Translations under genes and position numbers: made by a program
The notes under the pieces: generated by a model
Told to the model about the DNA's origin: nothing
The model's database searches: none
What the model saw: the letters and a program-made list of their open reading frames with translations, nothing else
Part shown: piece after piece, positions 27,062 to 36,100 of the stretch
How positions within the stretch are numbered: the first letter of the stretch is position 1
Layout: every line of letters begins with the position of its first letter
Assembly: GCA_046330285.1 (NCBI GenBank)
Contig: JAXLSX010000006.1
Location: 1 to 64,000, forward strand
Source of the DNA: RHKX01 sp046330285
Lineage (GTDB): Bacteria > Actinomycetota > Thermoleophilia > Solirubrobacterales > 70-9
DNA length: 64,000 nt
Direction of reading: 5' to 3'

Positions 27062-28144
27062 TCAGTTGCCCGCGTAGAGCGGCTTGGTGCGGATCTCCGC
27101 CTCCCGGCGGCGGCCGCGGACGTCGATCGCGACGCTCGTGCCCGGCTCGGCCAGATCGGAGCGAACGTATCCCATCCCGATGCCGATTCCCAGCGAGGGC
27201 GAGAACGTCCCGCTGGTGACGGTCCCGACCGTCTCCTCTCCGAGCAGGATCGGGTTGCCCTCGCGGGGGATCCCGCGGTCGGTGATGACGAAGGCGGCGA
27301 GCTTCTCGGCGGTTCCCTCGGCGCGCGCCGCGGCGACGGCCTCGGAGCCGGCGAACCCCGTCTCCTCCTTGCAGCACCAGCCGAGGCCCGCCTCGATCGG
27401 GTTGCGGTCGGGCCCCATGTCGTTGCCGTGGAGGTGGAAGCAGACCTCGAGCCGGAGCGTGTCGCGGGCCCCGAGCCCGCAGGGCGTCACGCCGGCGGCG
27501 AGGAGCGAGCGCCAGAGGGCGGGCGCCGCGTCCGGCGCGACCATGATCTCGACGCCGTCCTCGCCCGTGTAGCCGGTGCCGCAGACGAGCGCCTCGGCGC
27601 CGCCGACCTCGAGCGTGGCCGTCCGCATCCGCGGCGGCAGCTCGCCGGAGGCGAGGCTCGCGACCGCGGCACGGGCCTCGGGCCCCTGGACGGCGAGCAT
27701 CGCGAAATCGGGGGCGAGGTCGACGACCTCGACGTCGAAGCCGACGGCGAGCTGGCGGAACCGCTCGAGGTCGGTCTCGTGGTTGGCGGCGTTCGAGACC
27801 GTCAGGTAGTCGGCGATCCAGCCCTCGAGCTCGTAGCTGAAGAGGTCGTCGAGGATGCCGCCGTCGTCGGCGCAGAGACACGAGTACTGCGCGCCGCCGG
27901 GGACGAGCTTGTCGACGTCGTTGCTGACGACGTGCTGGAGGAAGGAGCGGGCGTCGGGGCCGCGGGTGCCGATCTGGCCCATGTGGGAGACGTCGAACAT
28001 CCCGGCCCGCTCGCGGACGGCCGCATGCTCGGCGGCGACGCCCTCGTACTGGACGGGCATCTCCCAGCCGGCGAACGGGACCAGCCGCCCGCCGGCGGCG
28101 ACGTGCTCGTCGAAGAGCGGGGTCCGGCGGAGCTCGGCGGTCAC
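27062..28144 (-). CDS. gcvT: Glycine cleavage system aminomethyltransferase (T protein)
   Basis: Transfers the methylene carbon from H-protein-bound glycine to tetrahydrofolate. Conserved elements are MPVQYEGVAAEHAAVRERA, MFDVSHMGQIGTRGPDA, GTGYTGEDGVEIMV and GLGARDTLRLEVCFHLHGND. The 360 residues are normal. GTG 28144 is the first gene of the gcv cluster and has TAGCCT 7 bases upstream, so the transcript is probably leaderless. No glycine riboswitch can fit in the 61-bp gap to the divergent esterase. Confidence 0.96.
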   Translation of the reverse strand: MTAELRRTPLFDEHVAAGGRLVPFAGWEMPVQYEGVAAEHAAVRERAGMFDVSHMGQIGTRGPDARSFLQHVVSNDVDKLVPGGAQYSCLCADDGGILDDLFSYELEGWIADYLTVSNAANHETDLERFRQLAVGFDVEVVDLAPDFAMLAVQGPEARAAVASLASGELPPRMRTATLEVGGAEALVCGTGYTGEDGVEIMVAPDAAPALWRSLLAAGVTPCGLGARDTLRLEVCFHLHGNDMGPDRNPIEAGLGWCCKEETGFAGSEAVAAARAEGTAEKLAAFVITDRGIPREGNPILLGEETVGTVTSGTFSPSLGIGIGMGYVRSDLAEPGTSVAIDVRGRRREAEIRTKPLYAGN

Positions 28145-28151
28145 CCGGGGC

Positions 28152-28157
28152 AGGCTA
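28152..28157 (-). promoter_or_regulatory. Leaderless -10 hexamer of gcvT
   Basis: Minus-strand TAGCCT, 7 bases before the gcvT GTG. Confidence 0.55.
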
Positions 28158-28193
28158 GCGCGGGCGCCGCCGGGTGCCGCGCCCGGCGAGGGC

Positions 28194-28199
28194 TAAGGT
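28194..28199 (+). promoter_or_regulatory. Leaderless -10 hexamer of the esterase gene
   Basis: TAAGGT, 6 bases before ATG 28206. With the gcvT hexamer it gives two back-to-back promoters in 61 bp. Confidence 0.55.
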
Positions 28200-28205
28200 G
28201 CGGAC

Positions 28206-29276
28206 ATGCGTCTGATCCACGAGAACCCGGCCCCCGACGAAGAGCTCGGGCGACCCTGGAGCCGGCCCCTGGCAGGGACCCTCGACCGTCTGGTCGTCGA
28301 GTCCGACATCCTCGGCGGAAACCCGCTCGGCGACCCGGCCCGGAGACCGCTCTTCGTGCTCCGCCCGCCCGGGGTCGAGCTCGACCACCCTCGGCCGCTG
28401 CCCACGATCTACGTGATCCAGGGCTACACCGGCCAGCTCGACATGTGGACGAGCCGGAACGCCTTCGAGCCGACGTTCATCGAGCGGATGGACGCGATGC
28501 TCGCGAGCGAGGAGTGCCCGGACGCGATCGTGGTCATGGTCGACTGCTGGACCTCCTACGGCGGCTCGCAATTCCTCGACTCGACCGGAACCGGCAGGTA
28601 CCAGTCCTACCTCTGCGACGAGCTCGTGCCGTTCGTCGACGAGCGCTACCCGACCGCCGCCGACCGCGATCACCGCGGGATCACCGGTAAGTCGTCGGGC
28701 GGCTACGGGGCGATGGTCGTCCCGATGATGCGCCCCGACGTCTTCTCCGCGCTCGCGTCGCACGCCGGCGACGCGCTGTTCGAGCTGTCGATGCCGCCAG
28801 GCATCGCGTCGACCATCCGCACCCTCCGCGATCGCTACGAGTCCTCATATGACGTCTTCTTCGAGCAGCTGCCCGAGGCGGACCCGTTCGACTTCGGCCA
28901 CCACGGCGGCCCGCTGGAGATGTACGGCTACGCGGCCTGCTACTCGCCCGACCCCGACCGCCCCGGCAAGGCCCTGGTCCCGTTCGACCCGGTCAGCGGG
29001 CGGATGGACGACGACGTCTGGGCGCTCTGGCTCGAGCACGACCCGGTCGTGATGGCGCCCGGGCACGCCGACGCGCTGCGCTCGATGCGCCGGATCTATC
29101 TCGACGCCGGCAAGGGGGACGAGTACTACCTCGACCTCGGCGCCCAGGCCTTCTCAGCCGAGCTCGACAAGCTCGGCGTCGAGCACACCCTCGACCTCTT
29201 CGACGGCAAGCACGGCGGCATCACGTACCGCTACCCGGGAGCGGTCCGCGAGCTGATCGTGGCCCTGACCGACTAG
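28206..29276 (+). CDS. Putative esterase, alpha/beta hydrolase (esterase D type)
   Basis: A 356-residue protein of the putative-esterase family. The nucleophile elbow GITGKSSGGYGAM contains GKSSG with Ser163; PTIYVIQGYTGQLDMW is the oxyanion region, and DGKHGGITYRYP near the end provides the likely catalytic His. There is no signal peptide, so it should act in the cytosol. Related proteins include S-formylglutathione hydrolase and trehalose mycolyltransferase, but the exact substrate is unknown. It is divergent from gcvT and convergent with ftsZ. Confidence 0.82.
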   Translation: MRLIHENPAPDEELGRPWSRPLAGTLDRLVVESDILGGNPLGDPARRPLFVLRPPGVELDHPRPLPTIYVIQGYTGQLDMWTSRNAFEPTFIERMDAMLASEECPDAIVVMVDCWTSYGGSQFLDSTGTGRYQSYLCDELVPFVDERYPTAADRDHRGITGKSSGGYGAMVVPMMRPDVFSALASHAGDALFELSMPPGIASTIRTLRDRYESSYDVFFEQLPEADPFDFGHHGGPLEMYGYAACYSPDPDRPGKALVPFDPVSGRMDDDVWALWLEHDPVVMAPGHADALRSMRRIYLDAGKGDEYYLDLGAQAFSAELDKLGVEHTLDLFDGKHGGITYRYPGAVRELIVALTD

Positions 29277-29330
29277 CGGGGCTCAGCCGCATTGGGCGTG
29301 ATTGGTCCAGCATGTTGGAGAAATCCCGCC

Positions 29331-29376
29331 CAGTGAATGGGTTAAGGGCACAGTGGTGCCCGAGAGCCATTCACTG
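29331..29376. terminator. Nested inverted repeat between esterase and ftsZ
   Basis: Outer arms CAGTGAATGG and CCATTCACTG pair over 10 bp; after 5-base internal loops, inner arms GGGCAC and GTGCCC pair around AGTG. The element lies between two convergent stops and is nearly symmetric, so it can fold on either transcript. No T-run follows. A bidirectional terminator or a 3' stabilising structure is likely. Confidence 0.55.
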
Positions 29377-29391
29377 CGGTCGAGCCGCGGG

Positions 29392-30474
29392 CTAATCCCG
29401 CAGGAAGGGCGGGATGTCGATGTCGTCGTCGCTCACCTCGAGCGAGCGGATCTCGCGGTCGCTCGGCGGCTGGACGCCGCGCTTGCGGCTGCGGCGACGG
29501 ACCTCGGCCGGGCGGCGGGCGAGCATCTCGAACCCTTCGAAGCCGGTAGCGATGACGGTCACGCGGAGCTCCTCGCCCATCGTGTTGTCGACGACGGCGC
29601 CGAAGATGATGTTCGCGCCCTTGTCCGCCGTCGCGGCGACGACCTCAGCGGCCTCGTTGACCTCGAACAGGCCCATGTCCTCGCCACCGGTGATGTTGAG
29701 GAGCATGCCGGTGGCGCCGTCGATCGCGGACTCGAGCAGCGGCGAGGAGATCGCCTCCTTGGCGGCGTCGACCGCGCGGGTCTCTCCACCCGAGGTGCCG
29801 ATGCCCATGAGGGCGGAGCCGGCGTCGGTCATGATCGCCCGGACGTCGGCGAAGTCGAGGTTGATGAGGCCGGGGACGGTGATCAGGTCGGTGATGCCCT
29901 GGACGCCCTGGCGAAGGATGTCGTCGGCCTTGCGGAAGGCCTCGCTGATCGGCTCCCGGCGCTCGACGATGTTGAGCAGCTTCTCGTTCGGAACGATGAT
30001 CAGCGTGTCGACCTCGTTGCGGAGCTTCTCGATGCCGTCGAGGGCCTGCTGCATGCGCTTGGCGCCCTCGAACTCGAACGGCTTGGTGACGACGCCGACC
30101 GTCAGCGCGCCGATCTCCTGCTTGGCGATCTCGGCGATGACCGGCGCAGCGCCGGTGCCGGTGCCGCCGCCCTCGCCGGCGGTCACGAAGACCATGTCGG
30201 CGCCCTTCAGCGCCTCCTTGATGTCATCGCGGCTCTCGGCCGCGGCTCCCGCTCCGACCTCGGGCTGCCCGCCGGCGCCGAGGCCGCGGGTGAGCTCCTG
30301 ACCGATGGCGAGCTTGACGTCGGCGTCGCAGGAGCGAAGCGCCTGCGCGTCGGTGTTGACGGCGAGGAACTCGACCCCCTTGAGGCCTGCGTCGACCATG
30401 CGGGACACCGCGTTGGTGCCGCCGCCGCCGGCGCCCACGACCTTGATCACCGCCAGGTAACTGGAAGCCTCCAT
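29392..30474 (-). CDS. ftsZ: Cell division protein FtsZ
   Basis: Tubulin-like GTPase that forms the division ring. The N-terminus YLAVIKVVGAGGGGTNAV is classical, the tubulin signature AGEGGGTGTG is at 99-108 and the T7 loop NLDFAD with catalytic aspartates at 205-210. A short variable linker rich in Arg (ARRPAEVRRRSRKRG) precedes the conserved C-terminal peptide DDIDIPPFLRD that would bind partners such as SepF. The 360 residues are normal. It is the last gene of the dcw cluster but has its own promoter 87 bp upstream. No sepF, ylmE or divIVA follows, unlike in many actinobacteria. Confidence 0.98.
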   Translation of the reverse strand: MEASSYLAVIKVVGAGGGGTNAVSRMVDAGLKGVEFLAVNTDAQALRSCDADVKLAIGQELTRGLGAGGQPEVGAGAAAESRDDIKEALKGADMVFVTAGEGGGTGTGAAPVIAEIAKQEIGALTVGVVTKPFEFEGAKRMQQALDGIEKLRNEVDTLIIVPNEKLLNIVERREPISEAFRKADDILRQGVQGITDLITVPGLINLDFADVRAIMTDAGSALMGIGTSGGETRAVDAAKEAISSPLLESAIDGATGMLLNITGGEDMGLFEVNEAAEVVAATADKGANIIFGAVVDNTMGEELRVTVIATGFEGFEMLARRPAEVRRRSRKRGVQPPSDREIRSLEVSDDDIDIPPFLRD

Positions 30475-30528
30475 CTGAGCTTCACTCGCCTTTCTCTGTT
30501 CCGTCCGGAGCTTGAGTGATAGTTGAAC

Positions 30529-30553
30529 GTTTGCGCGCCCCCAGGGCGCAAAC
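30529..30553 (-). other. 5'-terminal hairpin of the ftsZ mRNA
   Basis: GTTTGC...GCAAAC with inner GCCC/GGGC: about 10 bp with a 2-base bulge. Its first base coincides with the transcription start predicted from the ftsZ promoter, so the mRNA would begin in the stem, a shape that commonly slows 5'-end decay. Confidence 0.5.
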
Positions 30554-30560
30554 TGCAGCC

Positions 30561-30589
30561 AAAGTAAGCGACAGCCGGGTGGCTGTCAA
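30561..30589 (-). promoter_or_regulatory. ftsZ: ftsZ promoter
   Basis: Minus strand TTGACA (30584-30589), 17-base spacer, TACTTT (30561-30566): the best sigma-70-type promoter in the window. The predicted start at about 30554 gives a leader of about 80 bases before the ftsZ ATG. Confidence 0.75.
30570..30587. promoter_or_regulatory. Palindrome in the ftsZ promoter spacer
   Basis: GACAGCC, GGGT, GGCTGTC: a 7-bp perfect inverted repeat filling the space between -35 and -10 and overlapping the -35. This is a classic place for a repressor operator; the regulator is unknown. Confidence 0.45.
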
Positions 30590-30618
30590 CGTCACCCTAG
30601 AGCCTCTGCAAGATCCCT

Positions 30619-30639
30619 GTCTCGACCCCTGGTTGAGAC
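30619..30639 (-). terminator. Weak hairpin downstream of ftsQ
   Basis: GTCTC/GAGAC plus ACC/GGT with one mismatch, about 40 bp after the ftsQ stop and upstream of the ftsZ promoter. It has no T-run, so it may be a partial terminator or processing site. Confidence 0.3.
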
Positions 30640-30678
30640 TTTTGCATCCCTCAGGCGCTGGTCGAGGGTCCCGGCGAG

Positions 30679-31415
30679 CTATCCGACGACCGGTCGCGAG
30701 GGCACCGAAAGGTCGATGTAGGTGGCGCTCGTCAGCTTCGGATCCGCGAGGACGGTGGCCGCGGCGTCCCATTTCTGATCGGCGTTGCCCGGTGCTCCGA
30801 ACCGGAGCTCGATGCCGCCGTTGAGCTCGGCCACGACGCCGTGGCGATCGTCGACCGATGCCTTCACGACCTGCTCCTGAAGCGGACCCGGGACGGCACC
30901 GAGGACCCGTGCCGCCGCGAGCTCCTCGCCCGTCGCCCGTTCGCCGACGGACTCGCCGCCGGCGATCTCGGGGATCCCGTCGGGATGCTCGGCGCCGGTC
31001 GCCAGGACCGTCCCGTCCGCGGCCAGCAGCGTGCCGCCGTCGGCATCGACCCAGCCCGCAGGGGTCCGGCTCTGGACGTCGATCGTCACGCCGTGGGGAA
31101 AGTCCGTCTCGATCTTCAGGGCCACGACCGAGGGGTCGTCGGCGACCGCCTCCTCGATCGCGCCGCGGTCGAGGTGCAGGGTGCTGAGCCCGGTCGCGGC
31201 GGCGGTGAGCTGGTCCTCGACGCCCGGTGTGACGTCGGCCCCGGTCACCTCGACGTTCTCGATCGCGACCATCGACGAGTCGCGGAACCAGAACATGTAG
31301 GCGGCGAAGAGCGCCGCCAGGATCAGGAACGCGACGATCAGCCGGTTGCGAAGCCGCGGCCAGGCCGGCAGCGAGAGCGACGGCCGGCGGGAGAGCCTGG
31401 AGGCGCGCGCCGCCA

Positions 31416-31416
<1 letters not shown>
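30679..31416 (-). CDS. ftsQ: Cell division protein FtsQ/DivIB
   Basis: Bitopic divisome protein. A short basic cytosolic tail (about 1-24) is followed by one membrane helix (RLIVAFLILAALFAAYMFWF) and an external POTRA domain (VAIENVEVTGADVTPGVEDQ) with the FtsQ beta domain after it. The 245 residues are normal. The ATG overlaps the murB stop by one base (TGATG). It belongs to the dcw transcript; a weak hairpin and a new promoter separate it from ftsZ. Confidence 0.92.
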
Positions 31417-32335
<919 letters not shown>

Positions 32336-32339
<4 letters not shown>

Positions 32340-33757
32340 CCCTCGCCCTCCACGAGCCGGTCGCCGAGCTTGAAGACGTCCCCCGCCCCGACGGTCACGA
32401 GGAGGTCCCCCTCGCCGAGCCGCGACGCGAGGTGGCGCTCGGCGCGATCGATGTCGACCAGCCACTCGACCCGGCGGCCGGGGGCCGCGTCGGCGGCGGC
32501 GTTCGCGACGTCGAGCCCGCTGACGCCCGCGAGCGGCCCGACCGGCTCCTCCCGGGCCGGGTAGACGTCGAGGACGGCGATCTCGTCCGCCGCGGTCAGC
32601 GCTCGCCCGAACCGGGATGCAAGCGCCTTCGTGCGCGAGTAGAGGTGGGGCTGAAAGACGGCGATCAGCCGCCGGTGCGGGAGCTCGCGGAGCGCGGCGA
32701 GCGACGCGGCCACCTCGGTCGGGTGATGGGCGTAGTCGTCGTAGATCACGGCCCCCGACCGCGTGCCCTTGCGCTCGAGCCTCCTAGCCATTCCCGGGAA
32801 CGACTCGAGGGCGGCGATCAGGTCCTCGAGCCGCGGCAGGGTCTCGTCGAGGTCGAGGGCGCAGGCCATCGCGACGATTGCCGCGGTCGCGTTCGCGACG
32901 TTGTGCCGGCCTGGCACGGACAGCCGCACCTCACGCTCGCCGAGCTCCTCGGACACGATCCGGAACCGACACCCGCCCTCGGTCGGCTCGATGTCGGTGG
33001 CGAGCACCGCGGCCGCGGGCCCGGGCCCGCTCCCCGGCGGCGGGGCGATGGCGAAGCCGACGATGCGGCCCGCGCCGTCGAGTGCGGCGAGGCGAGCTTC
33101 GGCCGGACGGACGAGGGCGGCGGCCGGAGCGGAGAATCGGGCGAAGGCGTCGATCAGCTCGCTCTCGCCGCCCCAGTGGGAGTGGTGGTCGAGTTCGACG
33201 TTGGTGACGACGGCGACCTCGGGCCGGAGCTTGAGGAAGCTGCCGTCGCTCTCGTCAGCCTCGGCGACGACCCAGTCCGAGGCCCCCCAGTCGGCGTTCG
33301 CCGGCGCGCCCTCGGGGCCGGCGCCGGGGAGCTCGCCGCCGAGCAGGTACGCCGGATCCGCTCCGGCCACGGTGAGGGCGTGGGCGATCATCCCCGCCGT
33401 CGTCGTCTTGCCGTGGGCGCCGGCGACGGCGATCAGGCGCTTGCCGGCGCAGACCCGGGCCAGCAGGTCGCTGCGATGGGTCACGGTCTGACCGCGTTCG
33501 CGGGCGCGGACGAGCTCGACGTTGTCCTCGGGGATGGCGGTCGAGACGATGATCTCGGCGTCGGCGGGGACCAGGTCGGCGTCGTGGCCGACCACGGGCT
33601 CGAGCCCGGCGACCCGGAGGCGGTCGAGGTAGGCGGACTCGGAGCGGTCCGACCCGGTGACCACGTGCCCGAGCCGGTGGCAGACGAGCGCGAGGCCGCT
33701 CATCCCGGCGCCGCCGATCGCGATGAAGTGGAGCGGTCCGCGGTCCGCGCCGCTCAT
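32336..33757 (-). CDS. murC: UDP-N-acetylmuramate--L-alanine ligase
   Basis: Adds L-alanine to UDP-MurNAc. The N-terminal Rossmann fold starts HFIAIGGAGMSGLALVCHRL; the ATP site is AVAGAHGKTTTAGMIAHAL; NVELDHHSHWGG and YDDYAHHPTEVAASL are Mur ligase hallmarks. Its 473 residues are normal. ATG 33757 overlaps the murG stop (ATGA), and the stop overlaps the murB start, so murG-murC-murB are translated as a coupled series. Confidence 0.97.
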
Positions 33758-34845
33758 CGGCCGTCTCCGGTGCTCGCCGTCGCGAGGATCTCGGCCGCTA
33801 CCCGGTCGGCGGCGTCGGGCCGGGCGAGCAGGCGCGCGGCCGCGCTCATCGACTCGATCCGGGCCGGGTCGGCGAGAAGCGGCTCGACCTCGGCGCGGAG
33901 CCGTTCGGCGTCGAGGTCTGAGTCCTCGACGATCGTCGCGGCGCCGGCGTCGGCCATCCAGCGGGCGTTGGCGTGCTGGTGCTGACCCGAGGCGTACGGA
34001 TAGGGCACGAGCACGGCCGGGCGTCCGGCGGCCGTCAACTCGAACACCGAGCCGCCGGAGCGGCAGAGGACGAGGTCGCTGGCGGCGAGCGCGTCGCCGA
34101 GGTCGGGGAGGTACTCGAGCAGCGTGTACCGCGAGGCGCCCTCGAGGCCCGGAGCGACGACCGGGTAGTCGCGGGCACCGGCGATGTGAAGCACATGGAA
34201 GGGCCGCTCGGCCGCGGGGCCGCGGGGTCCGAAGGCCTCGGCGGCGGCCCGGTTGATCCGGAGCGCACCGAGGCTGCCGCCGAAGATCAGCAGGCACGGG
34301 ACGTCGGGGGCGATGCCGAACCGCTCCCGGGCGGCGCCGCGGTCGGCCTTGACGATGGCCGCCGGCACCGGCCTGCCGGTCACGAGGTAGCGGTCGTCTT
34401 CGCGCCCCTCGATCGGGAACGCGAGGCAGACCCGTCGAGCCCGTCTGGCGAGAAGGCGGTTGGTCAGCCCGAGGTGGCTGTCGGCCTCGGTGAGGACGAG
34501 CGGGAGCCCGGTCCGGATCGCCGCCATTCCCGCGGGCGCGGCGACGTAACCGCCGCCGCCCATCACGGCCTCCGCGCCGCGGTCGGCGAGGTAACGCCGG
34601 GCGACCCTGACTGCCGCCAGCGACTTGCCGACGGCGCGAGCGGCCCGCAGCGGATTGCGCCGGTCGATCCCGGAGACGTCGAGGAAGTCGATCTCATAGC
34701 CGGCGGCGGGTACGAGGTCGGCCTCGGCCCGGTCGCGGGTCCCGACGAAGCTGACTTCCGCGCCGCGCTCAGCGAGCGCGTCGGCGACGGCCAGCGCCGG
34801 CACCACGTGCCCCGCCGTACCGCCCGCTGCGATCACCACCCGCAC
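33754..34845 (-). CDS. murG: UDP-GlcNAc:lipid I N-acetylglucosaminyltransferase
   Basis: Makes lipid II at the inner face of the membrane. The glycine-rich loop AAGGTAGHVVPALAVADAL and GGGGYVAAPAGMAAIRTGLP bind lipid I; IFGGSLGALRINRA and SDLVLCRSGGSVFELTAAG with PYPYASGQHQHANARW form the UDP-GlcNAc site. The 363 residues are normal. GTG 34845 is the only start that keeps the N-terminal loop, which means the gene overlaps the end of ftsW by 77 bp. Confidence 0.96.
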   Translation of the reverse strand: MRVVIAAGGTAGHVVPALAVADALAERGAEVSFVGTRDRAEADLVPAAGYEIDFLDVSGIDRRNPLRAARAVGKSLAAVRVARRYLADRGAEAVMGGGGYVAAPAGMAAIRTGLPLVLTEADSHLGLTNRLLARRARRVCLAFPIEGREDDRYLVTGRPVPAAIVKADRGAARERFGIAPDVPCLLIFGGSLGALRINRAAAEAFGPRGPAAERPFHVLHIAGARDYPVVAPGLEGASRYTLLEYLPDLGDALAASDLVLCRSGGSVFELTAAGRPAVLVPYPYASGQHQHANARWMADAGAATIVEDSDLDAERLRAEVEPLLADPARIESMSAAARLLARPDAADRVAAEILATASTGDGR

Positions 34846-36100
34846 GAGAGCCCCCTCTCGCCGCGGGACGCCTGCTCGTCGTGGTCCGGCGCGTCGACCG
34901 GCCCCCGTCGACGACCCGCAGCCGCCTGCCGTCGCGCGCAGCCGTGGTTCCCGCTCGCCCGCCGTTGGCGACGTTGAGGAGCAGGCCGACGGCGGCCAGG
35001 GTCATGATCAGGCTGCTGTTTCCGTAGGAGACGAATGGCAGGGTGACTCCGGTCAGGGGTGCCAGGCCCAGGACGGCGAAGAGGTTGATCGACGCCTGGA
35101 CCAGAATCATCGCCGTCAATCCGGCGGCGAGCAGGCGACCGTAGCGATCCTTCGCCTTCTGAGCGGTCCGGAAGCCCGCATACCCGAACAGCATGTAGAG
35201 CCCGACGAGCAGCGAGATGCCGATCAGTCCGAGCTCCTCGCCGATGACCGCGGCGATCATGTCGGTGTGGGCCTCGGGCAGGTAGAAGGCCTTCTGGACG
35301 CTTTCGCCGATCCCAACGCCGAAGATGCCACCGGATCCGAGCGCGATCGACGCCTGCTGGCTCTGGAAGCCGGCGCCGGCGGCGTCGGCGCCCGGATTGA
35401 TGAACGTGGTCAGGCGCTCCATCCGGTAGGGCTCCATCAGGACGGCGACGAAGACGAGCAGGAGCAGGAGCCCGGCGATAATCGCGAGGTGGCGGAGCTT
35501 GGCCCCGCCGGCGATCAGGAGTGCCGCCATCGAGAACGCTGTGACCATCGCTGTCCCGAGGTCGGGCTCGATTACGATCAGCGCGCAGACGGCCCCGGCG
35601 ACGAGCAGGATCGGCCGCATGGTGTGGAGGTCGCGGGTTAGCTGCGGGCGGTCGGTGAGCAGGCTCACCCCGTAGAGCACGAGCGCGAGCTTGGCGATCT
35701 CCGAGGACTGGATCTGGATCGGGCCGAACTCGAGCCAGCGCTGGGCCCCGTTGGCGGAGGTGCCCATCACCTTGGTGACGAGGAGGAGGCCGACTGCCGC
35801 GATCAGGAACGTCCCGGTCAGGCGCCTGACGTCGGCGAGGCGCTGCATCGAGACGATCTTCATCCCGATCAACCCGACTGCGCCGAACATCAGCGTCTTC
35901 TTCAGGTAGGCGAGGCTGTCGCCGTCGTTGAGCAGGGAAGCGCTCGAGCTGGCGCTGAAGACCATCACCGCACCGAACGTGAGCAGGCACATCGTCGCGG
36001 TCAGCAGCAGCGTGTACTCGAGGGGCTTGTCCTTCGGCCGCGACTTCGAGCGGCCGCGGAAGCGGATGCCGTTGCGGAGGCCGGCGGCGATCCCGCTCAT
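34769..36100 (-). CDS. ftsW: Lipid II polymerase FtsW
   Basis: SEDS-family peptidoglycan polymerase of the divisome, working with FtsI. About ten membrane helices between residues 30 and 385 and the motifs VIEPDLGTAMVTA, INPGADAAGAGFQSQQASIA, PEAHTDMIAAVIGEELG and LPFVSYGNSSLIMTLAAVGL are diagnostic. The 443 residues end in an Arg/Gly-rich cytosolic tail (RRTTTSRRPAARGGSRAGGD), and the codons for that tail overlap murG by 77 bp. ATG 36100 overlaps the murD stop (ATGA). Confidence 0.96.
   Translation of the reverse strand: MSGIAAGLRNGIRFRGRSKSRPKDKPLEYTLLLTATMCLLTFGAVMVFSASSSASLLNDGDSLAYLKKTLMFGAVGLIGMKIVSMQRLADVRRLTGTFLIAAVGLLLVTKVMGTSANGAQRWLEFGPIQIQSSEIAKLALVLYGVSLLTDRPQLTRDLHTMRPILLVAGAVCALIVIEPDLGTAMVTAFSMAALLIAGGAKLRHLAIIAGLLLLLVFVAVLMEPYRMERLTTFINPGADAAGAGFQSQQASIALGSGGIFGVGIGESVQKAFYLPEAHTDMIAAVIGEELGLIGISLLVGLYMLFGYAGFRTAQKAKDRYGRLLAAGLTAMILVQASINLFAVLGLAPLTGVTLPFVSYGNSSLIMTLAAVGLLLNVANGGRAGTTAARDGRRLRVVDGGRSTRRTTTSRRPAARGGSRAGGDRSGRYGGARGAGAGRRRRAR

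Noticed and set aside
28145..28205. Glycine riboswitch upstream of gcvT
   Set aside because: 61 bp shared by two divergent leaderless promoters leaves no room.
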